Source: Riptortus pedestris (taxonomy: Eukaryota > Arthropoda > Insecta > Hemiptera > Alydidae). From it: a stretch of 64,000 bases of DNA. The stretch covers positions 125,073,501 to 125,137,500 of the forward strand of contig CM032233.1 of NCBI GenBank assembly GCA_019009955.1, written 5' to 3'. A program made the position numbers and the translations under genes. Under the pieces are notes generated by a model. That model was given only the letters and a program-made list of their open reading frames with translations, was not told the origin of the DNA and ran no database searches. Below, piece by piece: positions 56,550 through 64,000 of the stretch (its first letter is position 1; each line of letters opens with the position of its first letter).

Positions 56550-57800
56550 TTGAACGGACCTCATTTTCGTCATCTCCTGGGTAGGACTGATGGACATTTG
56601 AAGAAATATTTCGAAAATCGCGTCATGAGAACGACCCCAATAGCTGATTTCTCTTAAGAGAAATGTGTTAATAAGAAAGATCTAAGGACTTCATTACGTT
56701 CTGTAAATACTCAGAGTCGAATCGAAATATCTGTTGCCTTTTGTTCGTCAATGCATGCCTTCTTCCTGCCTTGCCCTATTTCCACCAGTTGTTCCCTCGC
56801 CGTCATTGAGACTAAATAGCTGTACATTAGTAACGGATATGGCAAACTTATATCAATTCATCAGGAACAAGGTCCTGTATGTCTGTTTGCCTATTTCAAG
56901 TAGTCATGTGTTCCATTCGTGAGACACACGCTAGCGAAGATCATTGCAATTCTTCCAACTTGATCAACAATATTAACAGTATACCTCGCATTTCTGCCCT
57001 CTTGCTGTCCAAAAATACCCTCTCCACCAGCAGCTCCCTCGCCATCGCTGAACGTAAATAGTCCTTCCTCAGAAAAAGGATTCGATATGCCTAAGTACAT
57101 GGGCATTCGCCAGGTTCACTAAATACTTGTGATAGAAAATATATGTCTATTTCCATTCCCCAGCGAATCCACGTAGACAGATGAGCCCGACTCGGTCCTT
57201 ACATATTTCAAGTCCTAACACTCATAATGTACGTAGAATATCTTCTGTCTCAGACTCGCTCCATTTCTGCAGGTGGAACTCTCTCACCATCGCAGGGTCT
57301 AAATAGTTAAACTGTAGTTAAGGATACGATAGGCCTAAACCTATTCGCATACATTAGGTTCAAGGAATTCACAGGCTGGAAGCCTTCCTCCCTCAGTTCA
57401 AACAAATTAAGATGCTCCCTACCCATGGATCACTCACATGTTTCTTATAGATTTCTAGTTCTATTCTAACATTCCCAATGCACCTAGCCTATCAGCAATC
57501 TCACTATCGAATCCCACACCTTTTCTGAATGTAAATAGTTCTTCCTTAGTAATGGGTACGAGAGGTCTAAATAACCCACAACTCCCGAACATATCCATAT
57601 GTCCATTGCCGTTCCCAAGGAGCTCTACGCAGGCAGAGGCGCGATCTTTTTATTGCCTCTTACATCTTCATTTCACCTTCTTCATCGTACCCTCTGCTCC
57701 TAAACCACCAATGAGCAGTATACAACAATCATCTTTCCAACTGAAACTTATATATCTTTGCAGATACAATCAATACTTTTTTCGTAATCCATTTCTACTT
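55600..57800 (-). repeat. Degenerate ~240-bp tandem array, possibly a decayed repeat-protein gene
   Basis: A block with CTCGCCATCG, then CTAAATAGTTC, TTCAGTAA and GATAGGCCTAA recurs with its AAATAG word at 55707, 55936, 56814, 57056, 57301 and 57533 (spacings 229, 242, 245 and 232; one gap holds a TA-core insertion). On the minus strand at least two units share a peptide pattern: TEVELFRF / SEEGLFTFSDGEG, then GRKATYIGAVVDQDKGSIV / GRNARYTVNIVDQVGRIAM. This suggests an ~80-residue coding repeat. Stops separate the units, so it is either a pseudogene or a satellite with chance frames. Not recognised. Confidence 0.5.
56046..56671 (+). mobile_element. TA-core element, type B distal part, inserted in the 240-bp array
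   Basis: G-run (56061-56070), TCACCAGAATATATTTGG, interior, TA core (56506-56546), 3' block with palindrome TTTCTCTTAAGAGAAA, ending GTGTTAATAA. Confidence 0.85.
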
Positions 57801-58179
57801 CTTTATCTGTAACTACTGGACGTGAATATCTAATCACTGTCTGCTATATTAGCCTGTGCTTTAGTGCTTGTAAATCTGTCAACTATTAGTTATTATTCCG
57901 TCAAATTGATGATTGAAATGTATTTAGCACTTTTTAAATACTTCACAAATTATTTAACTAATCACGGATTATTTTTTTTTTATTTTATAACGAAAATCAA
58001 TTAATTAAGAATTAAAGTCAGATTAGCGTCGATCGAAAAAAGTTGAATCTTAATTATTGAGAGATCCATTTCCATACCAAATATATTTTGTTTTTGTATT
58101 CTATTTATTTATTTTCAGGAACAAAGGAAAAATGATTTAAATTTTGAAGCTCGCGATGCATGAAGTACATCCTCTAAAT
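57801..58179. other. Unassigned AT-rich sequence
   Basis: No gene recognised; T-run at 57970-57981. Confidence 0.35.
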
Positions 58180-60048
58180 TCGATAGTCACTTTTTATTAG
58201 ATTGATCAGTCTTTTTCGTCAGCTATTTTTTATTAGATTGATCAGTCTTTTTCGTCAGCTATTTTTTATTAGATTGATCAGTCTTTTTCGCCAACAACTT
58301 TTCATTAGATTGATCAGTCTTTTTCGTCAGCCATTTTTCATTTGAATGATCAGTCTGGTTCACCAGTCACTGTTCATTTGATTGATCACTCTTTTTCGTC
58401 AGCCTCTTTTAATTAGATTGATCAGTTTGTTTCGCCAGCCACTTTTAATTAGATTGAACACTCTTTTTCGTCAGCCTCTTTTAATTAGATTGATCTGTCT
58501 GTTTCGCCAGCCACTTTTTATTAGATTGATCACTCTTTTTCGTCGCATATTAGGTTGATCAGTTACTTGAGTTACTTCTCATTAGATTATACATGCTAGT
58601 CACTTTCCAATAGATTGATTAGACTATTATGTTAGTCACATTTTAATGGATGAATTAGTCTAATACGTTAGCAACCTTTTAACATATTGACTAGTCTATT
58701 AAGTTAGTCACTTTTTAATAGATTAATTTGTCTATTACTTTAGTCAATTTACAGTAAATGTTTTTGTCGCTTTTTATTAGGTTTTACAGTATATTTCGTT
58801 AGTCACTTTTCAATAGATCAATTACATTAGTTACTTTTTAATAGATTGATTAGTTTATTTTAATTAAATTGTTCAGTTTCGTTAGCCACTTTTCATTAAA
58901 TTGATCAGTCTACTTCGTACGCCACTTTTTATCCGCTTGTACAACCTATTTCGTTAGTGATTTTTCAATAGATTAATTTGTCTATTACGTTCGACACTTT
59001 TTAATAGATTGATTAGTCTATTACGTTCGGAACTTTTTAATAGATTGATTAGTCTATTACGTCTGCAACTTTTTAATAGATTGATTAGTCTAATACGTTC
59101 GCAAAATTTTAATAGATTGATTAGACTATTACGTTCGCAACTTTGCAATAGATTTATTAGTCTATTATGTTCGCAACTTTGTAATAGATTTATTAGTCTA
59201 TTATGTTCGCAACTTTTTAATAGATTTATTAGTCTATTATGTTCGCAACTTTGTAATAGATTTATTAGTCTATTACGTTCGCAACTTTTTAATAGATTTA
59301 TTAGTCTATTATGTTCGCAACTTTTTAATAGATTTATTAGTCTATTACGTTCGCAACTTTTTAAAAGATTGATTACTCTATTACGTTTGCAACTTTTTAA
59401 TAGATTTATTAGTCTATTATGTTCGCAACTTTTTAATAGATTTATTAGTCTATTACGTTCGCAACTTTTTAAAAGATTGATTACTCTATTACGTTCGCAA
59501 CATTTTAATAGATTGATTAGTCTATTACGCTCGCAACTTTTTAAAAGATTGATTAGTTTATTACGTTCACAACTTTTTAATAGATTGATTACTCTATTAC
59601 GTTCGCACCTTTTTAATAGATTGATTAGTCTATTACACTCGCAACTTTTAAAAGATTGGTTAGTCTATTACGTTCACAACTTTTTTAATAGATTGATTAC
59701 TCTATTACGTTCGCAACTTTTTAATAGATTTATTAGTCTATTACGCTCGCAACTTTTTAAAAGATTGGTTAGTCTATTACGTTCACAACTTTTTAATAGA
59801 TTGATTACTCTATTACGTTCGCAACTTTTTAATAGATTTATTAGTCTATTATGTTCACAACTTTTTAATAGATTTGTTAGTCTATTATGTTCGCAACTTT
59901 TTAATAGATTGATTAGTCAATGACGTTCGCAACTTTTTAATAGATTGATTAGTCTATTATGTTCGCAACTTTTTAATAGATTGATTAGTCAATGACGTTC
60001 GCAACTTTTTAATAGATTTATTAGTCTATTATGTTCGCAACTTCAGTT
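58180..60048. repeat. 36-bp minisatellite, 1.9 kb
   Basis: About 50 units of 36 bp. The left part has the form GATTGATCAGTCTTTTTCG with CAGC; the right part has GATTGATTAGTCTATTACG with TTCGCAAC. A diverged stretch lies between (58550-58950). In the right part each unit has an inner inverted pair AATAGA/TCTATT. Because 36 is a multiple of 3, an unbroken 304-codon frame (repeat SQLFNRLISLLR) exists at 59009-59920 without implying a gene. Confidence 0.95.
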
Positions 60049-60181
60049 TATTTAGACTCATTGCATATTAGACATTATTCAGTAATCTGTAATCATTTTA
60101 TTGATCACGATCTTTCCTTTATTTCACACACACACACATTTAGATATATACATACATACATACATATATAGATAGATAGAT

Positions 60182-60216
<35 letters not shown>

Positions 60217-60723
60217 ATAAAATAGAGGAATTGAAGTAGTATGATAGGAGAGGGAAAAGACGGAAAGAGAGTGGAATGTTGGTAGGAATAAAGGATAGAG
60301 AGAAAGAAGGGGGGGTGGGCGAGGGAGGGACCATTGTGAATACGTGTTTTGAATCGGAGCGACACGACTTGAGACATTAACCCAGTCCAGGCCTCCCTCT
60401 GGCCGCTTTTAAAATTCCGCATCAACATTGATCCAACACTATCTCCCAGCCAGTTCTATTACACTCACCCCCCCTCCACTCACTTCCCTTTCTATCTGTG
60501 GTCCCTCACCCCCATCCCCTCACCCTTTACCTCATTCCTATGAGTGTATTTTACAAATTTAATTATTCCCCACCCCTCGTTTTTTTTTTTATTCCCGTCC
60601 TTTATCATCGCCCACACGTATGAAAGGGCGGATAGTACGATTGCGGCCAATTCAACACGTCCTCTAACCACATATTCCTTTGCTTACGAGAATATCTTTG
60701 TTCTCTACAGACGGAGTCATAGA
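60049..60723. other. Simple repeats and unassigned sequence
   Basis: CA run (60126-60138), TACA/GATA/TA runs (60148-60212). The rest is unassigned. Confidence 0.5.
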
Positions 60724-61060
60724 AAAATCCATAACGCAGGGGCTGCGTAAACTGAACAGATTTCCAACGTATAAACTACTCAGCTTATCTCACCTTATAT
60801 TTTCTATTTTCAAATAAAAATCCGATTAGTAGAAGGTGGCGCTTAGTAAAATATCAGGAAACAATTGTAGATCATCAATAGTTTAACAAGTTTGTTTTAT
60901 AACAATTTTTAATACGACTCAAAATAACTACTCATAAATTTTCGAACTCCTCCTCTATGAGCCATGAAAACCAACGAAGTATAACATTGAATTAAACGGT
61001 TAAATATCGAGTATGGTATAGATCAAATAAACATTTTCAATAAGAATATAAAATCTTAAA
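60724..61060 (+). mobile_element. TA-core element, type D left part
   Basis: AAAATCCATAACGCAGGGGC, hairpin intact, ACAGATTTCC, then the D segment (ATATCAGGAAACAATTGTAG) and a short interior remnant (GTTAAATATCGAGTATGG). Confidence 0.75.
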
Positions 61061-61185
61061 TGATAACGTCATCCACCTTCGGATTTGCATGTACTACACA
61101 CAAAATCACACATACTTCACACATCACATAAATTTCTAAGGGCAAATATAGAAGGCTGTTGTTTATCCATCGTATAATTTGAAAA

Positions 61186-61440
61186 AAAGTCCGTCACGCA
61201 GGGGCTGCGTAAACTAAGCAGATTTCCCACGTGAAGTTTTACAATTGAGAAATCTGCCTAATAACAACTGTAGTTGTAAGAAACATCTAAACCTAAAACA
61301 TTATTTAGGGCGTAATAACCCAGTAGTTTCTAGCCCCAAAAAAACAGTTAACCTAACCTCTAAACCTATTCACGAGGCCACCAAATATTGTTTGCAAGAG
61401 ACCTTTATTATACGAAATACAAGTAAATTCGTTGTGTGAT
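61186..61440 (+). mobile_element. TA-core element, type A variant left part
   Basis: AAAAGTCCGTCACGCAG, hairpin, AGCAGATTTCCC, AATAACAACTGTAGTTG, then CTAAACCTATTCACGAGG, as in the 48778 copy. It then joins a reverse-oriented B/C segment. Confidence 0.8.
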
Positions 61441-61767
61441 GACGTTATCAATAAAGATTTTATACTCTTGTTTTCAAAATGTTTATTTGATCTATACCAT
61501 ACTCGATATTTGCTATTGTCAGAAATGAGACATGGAATAGTAGGGGTGTATAGGGGGGATTTGGAAATGTTATAGAACCCACTTTATTAAATTATTGGGG
61601 ATTTACAAACGTTGTTCTATGCATTTTATACCCTCTAACCACTTTATCCTAAGCTTAAATACCAAATTTTGTTTTAAAGAGACGTTAATTATACGAGATA
61701 CATGCAAATTCGTTGTGTGATGGCGTCTTTAATTAAGATATTACGTTCTTGTCTTGAAAATGTTTAT
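61441..61767 (-). mobile_element. TA-core D/C interior fragments
   Basis: Two tandem-like copies of a phrase with TTCGTTGTGTGATG (61427 and 61710) and TTATACGA..TACA, each from the reverse-oriented B/D segment. Confidence 0.5.
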
Positions 61768-61876
61768 TTTTAGCAGTATTTCCTTAGGGGAAATCAGCTA
61801 TTGAGGTCGTACTCATGACCCGAGTTTTGGAAAATTTCCTCAAATGTCCATCGATCCTACCCAGGAGATGACGAAA

Positions 61877-61926
<50 letters not shown>

Positions 61927-62180
61927 TATATTTGTCTATTAACGCTCTAGTGGTTCCAATTTTTGTCCAATCTACAGTTGTTGATATATAAATTTTTTCG
62001 CGACTCAAGTATTAAGCAACTTGTTTGTGCTTTCTTGTTTTCAACCATCAAGTCTCTCCCCCCCCCCCCGTCGCCTTGCACTTATCGAATGTTTTAAATA
62101 TAAATAGGGAATATGTGGTGAGATGAGATCACTAATGTTTCATACCAGCACGGGGGAAATATGCTTAGGCTACACAGGCC
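61768..62180 (-). mobile_element. TA-core element, type D, near complete but decayed
   Basis: TTTTAGCAGTATTTCC, 3' block, TA core (61885-61920), TTTGTCTATTAACGCTCTAG, C-run (62059-62070), then the D phrase GGTGAGATGAGATCACTAAT and GGGGGAAATATGCTTAGG. Confidence 0.75.
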
Positions 62181-62189
62181 ATTCATTTT

Positions 62190-62305
62190 CACCGTCTTCT
62201 TAATTTTAGGTAAGATAGACGGACATTGGAAAAAAAAAAAAATATTCCATTTTCATGAGTAAAACCTCAATAGCTAGTTTCTCTTATAAGAGGTGTGCTT
62301 AAAAT
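62190..62305 (+). mobile_element. Diverged TA-core 3' block
   Basis: ATTTTCACCGTCTTCTTAAT, GACGGACATTGG, AACCTCAATAGCTAGTTTC, ending GTGCTTAAAAT. Confidence 0.65.
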
Positions 62306-63059
62306 ATTCATTATTCAAGTCAAGAATAAGTCAACATAAATTTTTAAAAACTAGATAAGCATCCATGGGAAGAAATAAGAAACACCCTCATATTGGAAAT
62401 TGTAAGGACTTTGGAAAAATGGTAATGGCTTGAATCAATTTACATTACTCAGTCCTCTTATCGCAATAAAATTCCTGAAGTAAGTTAAATTACAGAAAAT
62501 ACATTCGTTATAGGATATGCAAAGTTTAACAATCCTTAGAAATTCATTCAAGAGGAAGGAAGGAGAAAAAATTATATCTCAAATTAGTCCCTAAAAGTGG
62601 CAAAAGTTAAATTGCCCTGGGAGGAAGATAAATTGAAAATGAGTAAGTGGATTGTAGTATTGTCAACTTCTAGACTCCTTTTTTTTTCTCTCTCTCTTCT
62701 TCTTTTCGCAACGACGTCGATAACAAATACTTTAATTCCTAACTGTATGTTAAACTTTACTTTTCATTATAAAAGGAGGTAATATTCGGACAAGGAAAGT
62801 TTTCTTTTCAAAATAGTAATGAAGGAAAAGGCGCTCCATTGAGGGATTACTTAAGTAAGTTGCGAGTCGGGTTGATGGGCTGATTCTGGGAGCCGCCCCC
62901 CTTCCCTCGACAACTTGGGCTCGAGTTTCTTTCAGTGAATATTGAGAAGTTGGGCCTGATTGTGTTTGGCCTCGGCTCGACTACCCCTCACCACACACAT
63001 CTCGCTCATTATTTGACCTCATCTATAGCCTAGCCGGGCCTCTCTCAGCATTAGACAAA
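62306..63059. other. Unassigned sequence
   Basis: A 47-codon frame (ATG 62639, stop 62780) has a hydrophobic start (LLFFSLSLLLFATTS) but no other support. 62840-63050 is GC-richer with no repeat match. Confidence 0.3.
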
Positions 63060-63865
63060 AAAAGTCCGTCACGCAGGGACCACGTAAACTAAGAGGATTT
63101 TCCACGTGAAGTTTTACAATAGAGAAATCTGCATACTGGTAACATACACCACCGTGAGTAAATACAAACGGTAATGAGAAATCTTTCAGTTAATGTTAAT
63201 AAACTCAACAAAAACGGCTTATGGATTGTAAACAAATAGGTTTGCCAACCACTGAGAGCTGCACAGAGAGACATATTCTTCACTCGAAAGAAAAACAATT
63301 TCTGGTATACATCTGAATATAACACATCAATTTTATTGCAAACTATTTGCTATATCTAGTACTGCAAATTATAATGAATCAGAATAATTTATATTTTAAT
63401 AACTGAAATTTTAGCAGTCTAAGAAATAAAAAGGGGGGGGGGCGGATGTATAGAAAGTATTTGAATATATCTCACAAAGTAAAAGGTTCGAAGATAAGAA
63501 AGGTTAGGTTGCACGGGAGCCGAGCTACGGAAACGGACTAATCCGGAAACTCACGATAATAGCCGCACACACACTCCATAAAAATGCAAATATCTCGGTT
63601 AATATCCAAGACAGAGAATAAGAGTATATAAAAGTATTTATAGTAAATTTACTTTGCAATAAGATTGGTACTATACAATTTTTCGATTCGACGTATACTA
63701 AAGGAGATACTTCGAATTTTCAAAAATCCCCCCTCTAATCCATCCCCCCCTCCCACTGGTCCGATTTCCGCCATTAACGAACATGATTTTGCATTTTACG
63801 AAAAACGTTTAAATGTCGAGTTTGGTAACGATCAAACAAAAATTGCGACCGCTAGAGCGTTAACA

Positions 63866-63904
<39 letters not shown>

Positions 63905-64000
63905 GAACGGACCTCATTTTCGTCATCTCCTGGGTAGGATCGATGGACATTTGAAGAAATTTTTCGAAAATCGCTTCATGAGTACGATCTCAAAAGCTGA
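63060..64000 (+). mobile_element. TA-core element, type B/A, running off the window
   Basis: AAAAGTCCGTCACGCAG at 63060 (hairpin changed to AGGGACCACG), B block, G-run, A-like block (GAGCTACGGAAACGG), interior, TA core (63869-63899) and 3' block up to CAAAAGCTGA at the window edge. Confidence 0.9.

Noticed and set aside
59009..59923. 304-codon frame with 12-residue repeats resembling a leucine-rich or coiled protein
   Set aside because: Fully explained by a 36-bp minisatellite whose period is a multiple of three; the array continues on both sides beyond the frame with the same DNA period.
58180..60048. CRISPR-like regular array
   Set aside because: Repeat and 'spacer' are not distinct: the whole 36-bp unit is repeated with scattered changes, and the genome context is eukaryotic.
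60136..60212. Possible promoter TATA elements in TA/GATA runs
   Set aside because: Simple microsatellites with no gene downstream.
61340..61370. Telomere-like CCTAA words
   Set aside because: Only two imperfect units, inside a TA-core element module also found at 48835.

Overview
The window looks like repeat-dense, AT-rich intergenic DNA from an animal genome, most likely an arthropod and probably an insect. The evidence is: non-LTR fragments with jockey-clade ends (YADD reverse transcriptase motif, terminal LKRQWPRDLL); an R4/Dong-type element in a TAA repeat; a Tc1 relic; canonical Helitrons; long (TA)n and (GA)n arrays; and no bacterial-style coding. I found no intact host gene, rRNA gene or functional tRNA gene. 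Every protein homology I recognise belongs to a broken transposable element. The species is inferred, not seen.

The dominant component is one interspersed family, called here the 'TA-core element', with well over thirty copies or fragments on both strands. In its forward orientation it begins AAAA-GTCCGTCACGCAG, has a 6-bp stem hairpin (ACGCAG/CTGCGT), then AGCAGATTTCCC. It has a conserved interior ending GCGACCGCTAGAGCGGTAAC, a variable (TA)n core, and a ~130-bp 3' block ending in a palindrome (ATTTCCCTTAAGGGAAAT) plus CTGCTAA-AA. The AGCAGATTTCCC near the left end is inverted as GGGAAATCTGCT at the right end, but at a different distance from the terminus. Asymmetric subterminal inverted repeats, a 3' hairpin and a microsatellite core fit a non-autonomous Helentron/Helitron2-like (HINE) family; that class assignment is inference. 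Four left-half modules share the same ends: A (GGCCGAACTAGC block), B (longer, ACGGTAATGAG block), C (left end joined directly to the distal part of B) and D (TATACCAC block).

The (TA)n cores act as landing sites for other elements. A restriction-like-endonuclease non-LTR fragment lies in one (1563-2090), canonical Helitrons in two (5096-6121; 44132-46243), and a Tc1 relic in another (32212-32822). The 43174-46438 copy carries a 600-bp palindromic unit and two Helitrons inside one TA-core element.

Other regions: three giant purine tracts (10658-12786, 39594-40427, 49875-50583); jockey-type relics (13172-13860; 29806-30249 with a perfect 12-bp target duplication); RNase H-bearing non-LTR relics (8602-8880; 14297-15120, split by a SINE); an R4/Dong relic (36356-37430); two non-LTR carboxy ends with CCHC knuckles (24853-25507, 54452-55246), both with target duplications; two TIR MITEs (19029-19300, 27470-27726); a large foldback element (41850-42703); a degenerate ~240-bp tandem array with a repeated peptide pattern (55600-57800); and a 1.9-kb, 36-bp minisatellite (58180-60048).
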